Assembly: GCA_017647785.1 (NCBI GenBank)
Contig: JAGCJW010000003.1
Coordinates: 1-38,195, forward strand
DNA: 38,195 nt
Origin: Bacteroidales bacterium
Lineage (GTDB): Bacteria > Bacteroidota > Bacteroidia > Bacteroidales > P3
Direction: 5' to 3'
Positions 1-7,592 of the stretch are shown here, piece after piece (the stretch's first letter is position 1; every line of letters begins with the position of its first letter). The notes under the pieces are model-generated. The model saw only the letters and a program-made list of their open reading frames with translations. It made no database searches and was not told the origin of the DNA. Made by a program: the position numbers and the translations under genes.

Positions 1-8
1 AAAAAAAA

Positions 9-44
9 TTAAACGCCGTTTAATTTCAACCAAACGCCGTTTAA
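9..44. repeat. two copies of a short near-palindrome
   Basis: TTAAACGCCGTTTAA at 9-23 is a perfect inverted repeat around one central base. A second copy (AAACGCCGTTTAA) follows at 32-44, 21 bp away. It leads directly into the long direct repeat beginning at 39. A related shorter form (AGCGTTTAA) sits at the matching place before the second long repeat near 1532. Function is unknown; a protein-binding site or a recombination junction are both possible. Confidence 0.5.
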
Positions 45-240
45 TTTTGCCAAAATCAAGAAAAAAACAGCCTTTTTTGGCTTAAAAATGGCTTAAATAA
101 GGGCTAAAAAATATTAAACCATTGATTAACAAGATTTTACTTAACTCTAAATGCTTAAGGAATTTGCAAATGAAAATTTCAAGGCTCAAATTTTCGTAGT
201 ATTTCGGGCTTTGATTTTATAAAAAAAATGTTAAAAAATT
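39..240. repeat. long direct repeat, copy A (flanks the NADAR segment)
   Basis: Positions 39-170 match 1535-1667 almost base for base, with only scattered substitutions. Weaker similarity continues to about 240, through a degenerate GGCT/CGGGCTTT hairpin region and a TGTTAAAA tail. The repeat has the same orientation as copy B, and each copy ends about 15-30 nt past the stop codon of a minus-strand ORF (267 and 1753). It contains several GGCT/AGCC words that could pair, so it may be a 3'-end RNA element with a terminator. No ORF is credible inside it. Confidence 0.85.
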
Positions 241-266
241 TGAAAAACTTATTTACAGTCTCAACC

Positions 267-449
267 TTATTTCTCTTCACAACACGAAAGCCAATCCTCA
301 TCTATGGCTAAAAGCTTGCATAGGTTTAGTGCTTCGGTTGGGACTTGATTGGTTTTGTCTTCTATTAGGGAGTAGTCTATGTGTTTTGAGATGTCTTCTA
401 TTTTGATTGGTGGGGTTAGTTCTTGGTGTTTAAAGCCTTTTACTCTCAT
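267..449 (-). CDS. unrecognised 60-aa ORF, possibly the 3' remnant of a longer gene
   Basis: I do not recognise this product. The 60-residue frame starts at ATG 449 and is rich in Lys, Glu and Ile, which looks like protein-coding composition. The same frame stays open upstream to a stop at 591-593, with no other usable start between 450 and 590. The ORF could therefore be the tail of a gene that lost its 5' end, or a small real protein. The end falls just before direct repeat A, in the same arrangement as the BspA-like gene and repeat B. No signal peptide or membrane segment is visible. Confidence 0.3.
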   Translation of the reverse strand: MRVKGFKHQELTPPIKIEDISKHIDYSLIEDKTNQVPTEALNLCKLLAIDEDWLSCCEEK

Positions 450-910
450 TCGTTTGCATGGGGCTTCTATGTTGGAATAGCAATTTGAAATAATTGATAT
501 AACTAATAGTGATTGTGTTAATATAGATAATCCTTGTTTTCCAAAACAATTAAAATATGGCCGACCTTGTTTACAAGGAAAACGTTTATATTACAGACTC
601 TTAATAAGACACAAGAAATAAAATGTTCATATCTTTTTAGTTTACACTTTTGATGTAATGAAGGAAGTAAAAATAAAACTCTCTCCAACCTCATCAGAAA
701 AAAAATTCAATTTAGGTGGATTCTAAACACTAATAATTTCATTATAATAGTGTAAAACAAAAATAAAAAGAGATATGAGAAATATAACATTTAAGAAAGT
801 AGATAAAGGATATATATTAGTTAATAGTAAAACTTTTACTCTTTTTCAAATAAAATAATATTTTTCTATTGGTATCGTTATTTTATTACAATATCTAAAT
901 AAAGGTTAAT
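450..910. other. 461-bp stretch with no confident gene
   Basis: No long ORF is present. Two very small + strand frames can be read: 658-726 (22 aa, starting MKEVKIKL) and 775-858 (27 aa, starting MRNITFKKV). The second is close to the NADAR gene, and its first residues look like a family-style N-terminus that runs into a stop, so it may be a relic. Neither has independent support. The stretch is AT-rich, and the NADAR promoter should lie at its right end. Confidence 0.35.
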
Positions 911-1411
911 ATGGAAATAAATAAAACTATTCGTTCTACAAATGATTATGTGTATTTTTATCAAAAGACGCCACTAAGTAATTGGTGGAAATCTCCCGAT
1001 ATTCCTTACGACAATCACACTTTCAAATCAAGTGAAAGTTTATTTATGTACATCAAAGCAAAAACTTTTGGAGATATAGAAATAGCAAATCAATTACCTA
1101 GTGCAACTCATGCGGAAGCAAAAAAATTAGGAAGAAAAGTGAGGGGCTTTGACCATAGAATATGGGAAAAAGAAAGAGAAAATGCTATGTATGTTGCATT
1201 AAAAGCCAAATTTTCGGTAGATAAAGATTTTCGAGATACACTTATGGCCGAAGAGTATCGTAACAAAACTTTTGTAGAAGCCTCTCCTCACGATAATATT
1301 TGGGGAATTAATATATCTATAACACAAGCCTACGAGGGGGAAAAATGGAATGGACTTAACCTACTTGGAAAACTCCTTACACAATTAAGAGATGAGGAAT
1401 TAAAAAAATAA
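911..1411 (+). CDS. NADAR family protein (YbiA/DUF1768-like ADP-ribose N-glycosidase)
   Basis: This 166-residue protein carries the NADAR pattern throughout. LSNWWKSP at about 22-29 is followed by SSESLFMYIKAKTFGD at 40-55 with the conserved Glu42. Next come AKKLGRKVRGFD and a W-x-x-x-R segment, then EASPHDNIWGI and a C-terminal NLLGKLL. Family members cleave N-glycosidic bonds to ribose phosphates: some act on riboflavin-pathway intermediates, and some remove ADP-ribose from guanine in DNA and pair with DarT-type toxins. Length is normal for a single-domain member. It stands alone, with no DarT-like ORF beside it, and is enclosed by ~200-bp direct repeats. Function here (detoxification, orphan antitoxin, or metabolism) is inference. 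Confidence 0.88.
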   Translation: MEINKTIRSTNDYVYFYQKTPLSNWWKSPDIPYDNHTFKSSESLFMYIKAKTFGDIEIANQLPSATHAEAKKLGRKVRGFDHRIWEKERENAMYVALKAKFSVDKDFRDTLMAEEYRNKTFVEASPHDNIWGINISITQAYEGEKWNGLNLLGKLLTQLRDEELKK

Positions 1412-1481
1412 GAAAAAATGCTTTTTTTCTTAGTGAATATCAATTAATTAAAAGAAAAAAATAAAACAAAGAATTAATTTG

Positions 1482-1519
1482 AAAAAACAAAGGAAAATTT
1501 TCAAAAAGCTTTGTTTTTT
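1482..1519. terminator. probable terminator after the NADAR gene
   Basis: The arms AAAAAACAAAG (1482-1492) and CTTTGTTTTTT (1509-1519) are inverted repeats, and the downstream arm ends in a T-run. The stem is AT-rich, so the strength is uncertain. Two CAAAG words here lie exactly 21 nt apart (1467 and 1488), which echoes the 21-nt repeat family found elsewhere in the window. Confidence 0.5.
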
Positions 1520-1534
1520 CACTACAAAAACAGC

Positions 1535-1738
1535 GTTTAATTTTGCCAAAATCAAGAGAAAAAACAGCCTTTTTTGGCTTAAAAATGGCTTAAATAAGGG
1601 CTAAAAAATATTAAACCATTGATTAGCAAGATTTTGCTTAACTCAAAATGCTTAAAGAATTTGCAAAGAAGAAAACAAAAGCCCGAAAATTTCGCAGAAT
1701 TTCGGGCTTTAATTTTAATTAAAAAATGTTAAAATTTT
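1535..1738. repeat. long direct repeat, copy B
   Basis: Second copy of the repeat at 39-240, in the same orientation and offset by about 1,496 bp. The core match is 1535-1667. The tail contains a clean hairpin, AAAGCCCGAAA... / ...TTTCGGGCTTT (1678-1710), which serves as the terminator of the minus-strand BspA-like gene ending at 1753. Copy A has a decayed version of this hairpin. Confidence 0.85.
1678..1710 (-). terminator. rho-independent terminator of the BspA-like gene
   Basis: AAAGCCCGAAA and TTTCGGGCTTT form an 11-bp stem around an 11-nt centre, with A/T runs on both sides. The hairpin lies about 45 nt past the stop of the minus-strand gene at 1753. Confidence 0.75.
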
Positions 1739-1752
1739 CAACTTCTTCTTTT

Positions 1753-3603
1753 CTATTGTTTGATTACTTTTCTTATAAGAATCTTGTCTTGATAATGCAA
1801 TCTAAGGTAATAGAATCCCGCAGGCAAGAAGTCTATGTTTATATTGCTTGTATTAAGGATTTTTTTCATGATTTTACCTGTCATATCCATTACTTCAATC
1901 TCTCCTACCATATCGCTGAAATTTATTTCTCCTCTTGTAGGGTTTGGATATAGAGAAATAGTACTTTCTTCCACATCATTCAAAGATACATTTAGCGTAA
2001 GGTTTAAAACCACTGTGCTATCACAACCATCATCAGTAGTGAAATATTGGTAATATGTACCTTGTTCACTTTCATTGAAACCATATCCAGAGTAAACCTC
2101 ACCTTGATTTATCGTAGTATCTATAACAAATTTTATTTCATCAAAAATAGCCACAATATTTGTGTCACTTTCAAGATTAACTATACGAGGATTTTCAGTA
2201 ACTCCATCACTCCATGAGTAAAATCGGAAACAATCTCCAGTAGTTGTTGCAGTAAGTGTTGCAGTAGAGCAATCTCTTTGCATATCAACAATTCCTTTAT
2301 CTTCATCATTTGAAGAAACATTTACTTCATAGATTATCTCAGTCATATTGTTTGCAAAATAATATGACCAATCAAATGAATTTTGATAATTAGGCAAAGC
2401 ATCACAGCCTACAATCAAAGCTACGTTATAAGTGTTTACAAATGTATTATCTGCATATTGGAATGTTGGAGGCGTAGTAGCCAAACTAACCAATGTTTGT
2501 AAAGAAGTACAACCATTAAATGTACATTCTGCTATATATTTTAAGTTTTTGCCAAGAGTAATTTTAGTTAAAGAAGAGCAACCCTCAAATGTACCAGGAT
2601 AAAGAACATAACCATCTTTTTTACCAAGCGAATCAACTGTATTAGGAACTACAAACGTAGCTAAACTTGTACAATTTTTAAAAGCTCCATCGCCTATATA
2701 AGTAAGGTTATTAGTTAAAAAATCTACTGAATTTAAGTTGCTACAATTTTGAAATGCTTCATCGTCAATGCGAGCAACGTTGCTTGGAATTGTTATTGAG
2801 TTTAGAGTATTACAACTCTCAAAAGCACCGATACCGATGTAAGTAAGATTACTTGGAAGTGTGATTGAACTTAAATTATCGCACCCTAAAAACGCTTCTT
2901 CTCCTATATGCGTAATACTATTTGGAAGATTCAATGTGTTGGAATTATCGTAATATGCAAATGCTTTCTTACCAATATGGGTTATATTATTTGAAAAATT
3001 TACTGTTGTTATATCATCCATATCATAAAGAAAGTTCTCAGGTATCTTTTCTACTTCATCACCTATATTTATAGTGGAAATATTTGAACCTCCAAAAGGA
3101 TGGGAAGTACCTGTTTGAAATCCATTGCAATCTCTTGCGTTATAATTCAAAGTAGTTAAGCTAGGACAATAAGCAAATATTCCTCCACCAAGACTTGTAA
3201 CACTTTCAGGAATTGTAAATGAAGTTAAAACAGGACAATAGCAAAAAGCGCATCTGTCAATCTTAGTAATACTATTTGGCATTACAACAGAAGTAAGGTT
3301 ATTACATTCTCGAAAAGCAAATTGACCGATAGAGGTAACAGTGCTTGGAATAATGACAGAAACTATATAGTCTTTTCTTTCAAAGGCTCCACCACCTATA
3401 TCAACAATAGTGTATTTTACATCGTTATATGTTACTGTTTCTGGAATAACTACTGTATCCTCACCATTATAGTAGTTAAAAATAGATACACTGCTACTAT
3501 TAATTACTACATACTGATAACCATTTACAGTAAAAAGTTGTTGTGCTAAAACTACGACATTGCTAAACAAGATAGCACAAATTAAAAATAATGCTTTTTT
3601 CAT
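1753..3603 (-). CDS. BspA-like leucine-rich-repeat surface protein with T9SS sorting domain
   Basis: This 616-residue secreted protein starts with a signal peptide (MKKALFLICAILFSNVVVLAQ). Roughly residues 60-400 hold LRR_5/BspA-type repeats of about 23 residues, with recurring IP(S/N)(S/N)(V/I)T.IG..AF..C..L. A segment near 430-490 (SWSDG..ENPRIV, VAIF) looks like a 'bacterial repeat' domain. The C-terminus has YPNPTRGEI, VMDMTGK, LPAGFYYLR and KVIKQ, the pattern of a type A T9SS sorting domain. It is therefore probably exported through the outer membrane and anchored on the surface. BspA-like proteins often bind host or cell-surface ligands; the ligand here is unknown. An unusually strong Shine-Dalgarno (AGGAGGA, 3611-3617) sits 7 nt before the ATG. 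A nine-base C run lies about 85 nt upstream on the coding strand. Confidence 0.9.
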   Translation of the reverse strand: MKKALFLICAILFSNVVVLAQQLFTVNGYQYVVINSSSVSIFNYYNGEDTVVIPETVTYNDVKYTIVDIGGGAFERKDYIVSVIIPSTVTSIGQFAFRECNNLTSVVMPNSITKIDRCAFCYCPVLTSFTIPESVTSLGGGIFAYCPSLTTLNYNARDCNGFQTGTSHPFGGSNISTINIGDEVEKIPENFLYDMDDITTVNFSNNITHIGKKAFAYYDNSNTLNLPNSITHIGEEAFLGCDNLSSITLPSNLTYIGIGAFESCNTLNSITIPSNVARIDDEAFQNCSNLNSVDFLTNNLTYIGDGAFKNCTSLATFVVPNTVDSLGKKDGYVLYPGTFEGCSSLTKITLGKNLKYIAECTFNGCTSLQTLVSLATTPPTFQYADNTFVNTYNVALIVGCDALPNYQNSFDWSYYFANNMTEIIYEVNVSSNDEDKGIVDMQRDCSTATLTATTTGDCFRFYSWSDGVTENPRIVNLESDTNIVAIFDEIKFVIDTTINQGEVYSGYGFNESEQGTYYQYFTTDDGCDSTVVLNLTLNVSLNDVEESTISLYPNPTRGEINFSDMVGEIEVMDMTGKIMKKILNTSNINIDFLPAGFYYLRLHYQDKILIRKVIKQ

Positions 3604-3610
3604 ATTATAG

Positions 3611-3617
3611 TCCTCCT
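3611..3617 (-). promoter_or_regulatory. strong Shine-Dalgarno before the BspA-like gene
   Basis: AGGAGGA is spaced 7 nt from the ATG at 3603. Most genes in this window lack an obvious Shine-Dalgarno, as is usual in Bacteroidota, so this one stands out and fixes the start. Confidence 0.7.
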
Positions 3618-3687
3618 CTTTTTGATTTCTTATATATAAGACAAAACTTTTGCCAAAAATGTTACATTATAATAGAAAAAAATTTAT

Positions 3688-3696
3688 GGGGGGGGG
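3688..3696. repeat. nine-base G/C homopolymer upstream of the BspA-like gene
   Basis: The + strand has an uninterrupted run of nine G in otherwise very AT-rich intergenic DNA. It reads as C9 on the coding strand of the surface-protein gene, 85-93 nt before its start. Such tracts can slip during replication. Confidence 0.8.
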
Positions 3697-3726
3697 AAGG
3701 TAAATTGTTAAAAATCATTAAATTAA

Positions 3727-3756
3727 AAAAGCCCAAAAATATATTTTTGGGCTTTT
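3727..3756. terminator. perfect-palindrome terminator of the small barrel gene
   Basis: The sequence is a perfect 30-nt palindrome (AAAAGCCCAAAAAT arm) with T-runs on both strands. It lies 17 nt past the stop of the minus-strand gene ending at 3774. Confidence 0.85.
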
Positions 3757-3773
3757 CAATTTAAAAGTTTGAA

Positions 3774-4433
3774 TTATCTTCTTTTACCTGTATAACGTTT
3801 ATTCTTTTGATCGGTAGGTATTTTGTAGCTGAATGAAAATGAAACGTCGTAATTCATTGCCCAGCCTCCGTAATTGAAATAATAATCTGGTGGGAAAGCA
3901 TCATTTGTTAACATTATCTTTGCTTCTATGTTGAACAATAGATTTCTATTTAAATAAAAAGAGTGAATCATACCTCCATTAAGAGCAAAACCCGCAAATT
4001 GATCTTGTTCTTCTCCTGGACGGAATGTTACGATTCCTGTTCCGAAAACAATACTTGCATCATAGTATTTTTTCTTCTTTTTAGTCTTCCAAAAATTAGT
4101 TATATTTACTAATAGGTCTGTATGAGCGTAAATAATAGAATTTGGTAATAGAGTATCTTGTAATACACTCATAGTATTTCCAGCCTGAACGGCAAGTCTT
4201 GTTCCTAATATTGGAGAGAAATGATAACCAACTGAAAATTGTAACATTGGTTTCAATTCATCAGCAAGACCTTCTACTGGAGTTTCTTGAACTAAATGCA
4301 AAGCATGCACTCCTCCTCCTATTGACAATTCAACACTATTATTGAAAACATCTACTGTCCTGTAATTTTTTCTTTGAGCAGAAAGTGTGAATAAAACACT
4401 TAGCAATACGGAAAATATTAAAATCTTTTTCAT
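3774..4433 (-). CDS. small outer-membrane beta-barrel protein, unassigned
   Basis: The 219-residue product has a signal peptide (MKKILIFSVLLSVLFTLSAQ). It then shows alternating hydrophobic/aromatic stretches (VELSIGGGVHAL, MLQFSVGYHFSP, DASIVFGTGIV, YDVSFSFSYKI) as expected for an 8- to 10-strand barrel. It resembles the OmpW/porin-like 'outer membrane beta-barrel' group, but no specific family motif is recognised. It is monocistronic, with its own terminator. TATATTTG (4465 to 4458 on the minus strand) is a plausible -7 element about 25 nt before the ATG, back to back with the promoter of the next gene. Confidence 0.65.
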   Translation of the reverse strand: MKKILIFSVLLSVLFTLSAQRKNYRTVDVFNNSVELSIGGGVHALHLVQETPVEGLADELKPMLQFSVGYHFSPILGTRLAVQAGNTMSVLQDTLLPNSIIYAHTDLLVNITNFWKTKKKKKYYDASIVFGTGIVTFRPGEEQDQFAGFALNGGMIHSFYLNRNLLFNIEAKIMLTNDAFPPDYYFNYGGWAMNYDVSFSFSYKIPTDQKNKRYTGKRR

Positions 4434-4505
4434 AATACTTTACTTTATTTCATGTTGCAAATATATAAAATTTACTTCAACTATGAAAAAAATATGAGTT
4501 TTTTG

Positions 4506-4513
4506 TACCTTTG
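4506..4513 (+). promoter_or_regulatory. Bacteroidota -7 promoter element (TACCTTTG)
   Basis: TACCTTTG matches TAnnTTTG and lies 26 nt before the ATG at 4540. No clear TTTG was found at the ideal spacing. Confidence 0.5.
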
Positions 4514-4539
4514 CCACCAAAATTAAAACATTAACTGAT

Positions 4540-5178
4540 ATGGAGAAAAGAAATTCAAACATTGCATTATGGATAGGATGCGGATTGTCTATCGTTTGCT
4601 CGATAGTGCTATTTATTTTAGTATTATCAGGCGACAAAGCTGAAACAAAGGAAACAAAAACAACTGCTGCCGTTAAGAAAAACAAGACTCTTTCGTCTGA
4701 TGGTTTAAAAGTTGCTTACATCAACACTGATACTGTTATGGCAAAATATCAAATGGCTATTGATATGGAGAAAGACTTGCAAGACTATCAAAAAAGATTG
4801 AAAAACGAATTGGAATCAAAGCTTAAGAAATTCCAAACAGACTATGAAAACTATATGAAAAATGGAGCAAATTTAACTTTGACTCAACAAAAACAAACAG
4901 AGCAAGACTTAACAAAAAGACAACAAGAATTACCTCAACTTGAACAACAAATGATGTTGGATTTACAAGAAAGACAAGTAGCAGATAATAAAAAGATGTT
5001 AGATGCTGTTTATGCGTTCATAAGAGATTATAACAAAAAACATCAAAACTTTGATATTATTCTTTCAAAGTCTTATTTAGGTTCTCCTGTTCTTTATATT
5101 GATGAAGGAATGGACATAACAAATGAAATTGTTGAAGGATTAAATAAAGAATACGAAGAATACAAAAAAGAAAATTAA
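4540..5178 (+). CDS. OmpH/Skp-family periplasmic chaperone-like protein, membrane-anchored
   Basis: The 212-residue protein has an uncleaved-looking N-terminal membrane segment (about 9-30, IALWIGCGLSIVCSIVLFIL). A charged linker follows. The body from about 57 is Skp-like: KVAYINTDTVMAKY, then a Lys/Gln/Glu-rich coiled coil (about 75-150), then a C-terminal FDIILSKSYLGSPVLYIDEGMDIT segment. Skp-type chaperones hold unfolded outer-membrane proteins on their way to BAM. It is single, far from the other two family members at 10922 and 11522, and differs from them in being anchored rather than released. This suggests a distinct place of action at the inner membrane (inference). Confidence 0.85.
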   Translation: MEKRNSNIALWIGCGLSIVCSIVLFILVLSGDKAETKETKTTAAVKKNKTLSSDGLKVAYINTDTVMAKYQMAIDMEKDLQDYQKRLKNELESKLKKFQTDYENYMKNGANLTLTQQKQTEQDLTKRQQELPQLEQQMMLDLQERQVADNKKMLDAVYAFIRDYNKKHQNFDIILSKSYLGSPVLYIDEGMDITNEIVEGLNKEYEEYKKEN

Positions 5179-5205
5179 GAAAATAAGAAACTGAATTAAA
5201 AAGTA

Positions 5206-5247
5206 AATCCCCCAAAAGTTTAAGACGATAAACCTTTGGGGGATTTT
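5206..5247. terminator. bidirectional terminator between convergent genes
   Basis: AATCCCCCAAA pairs with TTTGGGGGATT, extended by AGTTTA/TAAAC inside the stem and followed by T-rich DNA on either side. It lies between the Skp-like gene and the convergent transporter gene. Confidence 0.85.
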
Positions 5248-5267
5248 TATTTGTATTATGTTTTCTT

Positions 5268-6410
5268 TTACATCATAAGACTTACTAAAACAAATGTCCA
5301 GTGAGCTACGATTCCGGCACATAAACCTGCTATTGTGTGAGCAAGAAGTGCTTTTGAAATAAGTTTTCTGTAACCTAATGAGTCCATCATTGCAGTGTGA
5401 GTTGATAAATATCCACTCCAACACATTCCCATTGCGGTAAACACTGCAATAGCGTTTGCATCTAATATTCCGTTTGCTTCAAATGTTGGTAAAAGTCCAA
5501 GAGCTGCTCCAACGGCTCCAAGAGCTGTCATAGGGAAAGCTATTAACTCCATGCTTTCAAAGCCAAATAACCATTTGAAAACAAAATCTATTTTTTCAGC
5601 AAGCCAAGGCAAGATAGGAACTCCTTCGTATGCTACACCAGCATAGCCTGTTGCTGCATCTTTTGGCCCGAAAGTAATCATCATTACAAGGGTTGAGATA
5701 ATCAATACGCCTGGTATGATTTGTAATCCTAAATCTACCCCATTTTTACCCCCGTCTAAGATTGCATTCATTATTCTTATGAAAAGGCTTTCTTTCTTTT
5801 CTTCTACTTCTGTGTTTTCTGCTGTTGTTGTTTCTTCAAATTCTACTGGCGAATCCATTTCTGGATATGCTTTAAGAGTGAATTTTTGCATCAATCTTGT
5901 AGAGATTATACTTCCAACAAAAGCTCCAAACAACCCAACCAATGCTCCCGAAATGTGTCCGTAACCAACCATTGTGATAATTACGACAAACCCCATTCCG
6001 AACGCTGTTCCGAAGTTGTTTAACGATACTAATTGATATTTTTTAAAGAACTTACTGAAGTTTTTATCCTTTGCAAGTGAAATAATTGCGGGATTGTCGG
6101 AAAGGAATGTCATAACTGCTCCTAAGGCTCCTACTCCTGGTAATCTGAATAGAGGTTTCATCAATGGTTTTAGAAGTTTTTCTAAAAGTCCTACTACTCC
6201 AAATTCAGAGAATAGCTTACTTAATGCTCCTGTTAGCACAGTGATTCCCATTAAATAAAATACTGTATTAAGCAATAGGTCGTGTGCTGTGTTCATTATC
6301 GTTTTCAGCATATTTCCTGCACCCATTTTGCTTCCTAATACAAGGAATCCTCCTATTAGGATAAGTAAAAAGAGAATCGCTCCAAGCGTCTTTTTTGTTG
6401 ATTTCTTCAT
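5268..6410 (-). CDS. Gate-domain (nucleoside-recognition-like) inner-membrane protein
   Basis: This 380-residue polytopic protein resembles the CD0519/CD1768-type membrane proteins. Two Gate-like halves (about 40-175 and 225-380) are joined by an acidic linker (FEETTTAENTEVEEKKE, about 190-206). Recognisable elements include FLSDNPAIISLAKD, NNFGTAFGMGF, GVDLGLQIIPGVL, and MGMCWSGYLSTHTAMMDSLG with a conserved polar stretch in a membrane helix. The Gate fold occurs in nucleoside and ion transporters and in SpmA/B. The substrate here is unknown. The gene begins 21 nt after the stop of the outer-membrane porin gene and is very likely cotranscribed with it. Confidence 0.75.
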   Translation of the reverse strand: MKKSTKKTLGAILFLLILIGGFLVLGSKMGAGNMLKTIMNTAHDLLLNTVFYLMGITVLTGALSKLFSEFGVVGLLEKLLKPLMKPLFRLPGVGALGAVMTFLSDNPAIISLAKDKNFSKFFKKYQLVSLNNFGTAFGMGFVVIITMVGYGHISGALVGLFGAFVGSIISTRLMQKFTLKAYPEMDSPVEFEETTTAENTEVEEKKESLFIRIMNAILDGGKNGVDLGLQIIPGVLIISTLVMMITFGPKDAATGYAGVAYEGVPILPWLAEKIDFVFKWLFGFESMELIAFPMTALGAVGAALGLLPTFEANGILDANAIAVFTAMGMCWSGYLSTHTAMMDSLGYRKLISKALLAHTIAGLCAGIVAHWTFVLVSLMM

Positions 6411-6431
6411 TCTATGTCTTTATTTATTGAT

Positions 6432-7430
6432 TTATTTTAATTTCATATTCCATGTTACACCTGCGTTAAAGAATAGATTTGCAGGTTCTCTATTATTAGA
6501 AGATATTACTGCGTGAAGTCTTACGTCTTTGCTGTTTTTGATTGGAAAATATTCAACTCCCGCTCCGTAAAGCATATAATCAGTTCCCGGAGCTACGGTC
6601 ATTGTCCAATAATTTGGAGAAATAAAACGTGAGTATTCTGATTTGTTTTGGTCGTATGATACTTTTGCGAAAACGTTTAACTGAGGTAATTGATATTTTA
6701 TTTGTGTTGCTAATGTGAAATCGGCAAAGAAATTGTCTTGTCCGTCAATGTATTTATTTGTATAGTCTAAATCTATTACAAAATTATCAACATAGAATTG
6801 GTTTCCTAAGGCTATGTAATTTACATAGTCGTTTGGTGTGTATTCTATAAGGTTTGCTGAATATAAAGTCTTCCACCAATCTGTGATTTTACCATTCCAT
6901 AATAGGTTGTAAGCATATAAGCCGTCGAATGGTTGTTGTTTGAAAATTGAATTGCTGATTTGAAATGTTAAGAATTGGTCATGTGTGGCGTTATTCCAAG
7001 TAAGAGATGTTCCAAATTCGTAACAAGATGGCATAACGTTACAAAAATCTGAATAGAAGTAAACATCTATCGGTGCGTAATCGTATTCAAATCCTCCTAT
7101 TGCAACAACTTGCTTTCCAGCTGAAAGGGTTAGGCTTTCGTTTATACGATATGAAAGATATGCCCAGTCAGTTGCTTCAAAGAAGTTTGAAGTGAAGTTT
7201 GTCTTATTTAGTCTTTGTCTCCAATGATACTCAAATTTGTCATTTATCTTTCCATCTAACATTATGTTTAGAAACTTTCCTGCAAATCCAGAGTTGTCAT
7301 TGTTTTCTCCTTCAAAATAGTTGTAATCGAAATCTGCTCTTGTGTTAAATCTTAACGAAAAATCGTTACTTTGAGCAAAGGATAGGCTTGTAATAACTGC
7401 CAAACAAATAAAAATTAATGTTCTTTTCAT
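6432..7430 (-). CDS. outer-membrane porin (phosphate-selective porin O/P-like)
   Basis: The frame is open to an upstream ATG at 7496, but 7430 is the better start. There the product begins with a clean signal peptide (MKRTLIFICLAVITSLSFAQ), and a TACCTTTG promoter box lies just upstream, inside the longer reading. The mature protein (about 310 residues) has the aromatic, alternating pattern of a 16-strand-type barrel, including FEYHWRQRLNK, AYLSYRINESLTLSAGKQ, and a C-terminal strand ending in aromatic-rich NAGVTWNMKLK. It resembles Bacteroidota porins of the OprO/P group. It pairs with the Gate-domain transporter downstream, so the two may move the same solute across both membranes. Confidence 0.75.
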   Translation of the reverse strand: MKRTLIFICLAVITSLSFAQSNDFSLRFNTRADFDYNYFEGENNDNSGFAGKFLNIMLDGKINDKFEYHWRQRLNKTNFTSNFFEATDWAYLSYRINESLTLSAGKQVVAIGGFEYDYAPIDVYFYSDFCNVMPSCYEFGTSLTWNNATHDQFLTFQISNSIFKQQPFDGLYAYNLLWNGKITDWWKTLYSANLIEYTPNDYVNYIALGNQFYVDNFVIDLDYTNKYIDGQDNFFADFTLATQIKYQLPQLNVFAKVSYDQNKSEYSRFISPNYWTMTVAPGTDYMLYGAGVEYFPIKNSKDVRLHAVISSNNREPANLFFNAGVTWNMKLK

Positions 7431-7455
7431 AAAATTTTGTCTAAAAATGAAGCGG

Positions 7456-7463
7456 CAAAGGTA
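7456..7463 (-). promoter_or_regulatory. -7 promoter element of the porin gene (decides its start)
   Basis: TACCTTTG on the minus strand, 25 nt before ATG 7430. Transcription from here cannot include the alternative ATG at 7496. Confidence 0.6.
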
Positions 7464-7514
7464 CGAAAAAAGACTCACAATGAAAGAAATTAGCATTTAA
7501 AATCTTTGTAATAC

Positions 7515-7545
7515 TTTGTAAACTACAAAATAATCATTATTTTTG
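7515..7545 (+). promoter_or_regulatory. uppS promoter, TTTG-N19-TAnnTTTG
   Basis: TTTG at 7515-7518 and TATTTTTG at 7538-7545 are separated by 19 nt, an exact match to the Bacteroidota housekeeping promoter. It drives uppS and probably the envelope genes behind it. Confidence 0.75.
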
Positions 7546-7592
7546 CAAGCTAATTTTACTATCAAAATATTGATAACGTAAATATTAAGAAC

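Noticed and set aside
1753..3603. Repeats in the BspA-like gene as a DNA-level tandem repeat
   Set aside because: The periodicity is in the protein (about 23-residue LRR units); the codons have diverged, so no DNA repeat needs explaining.
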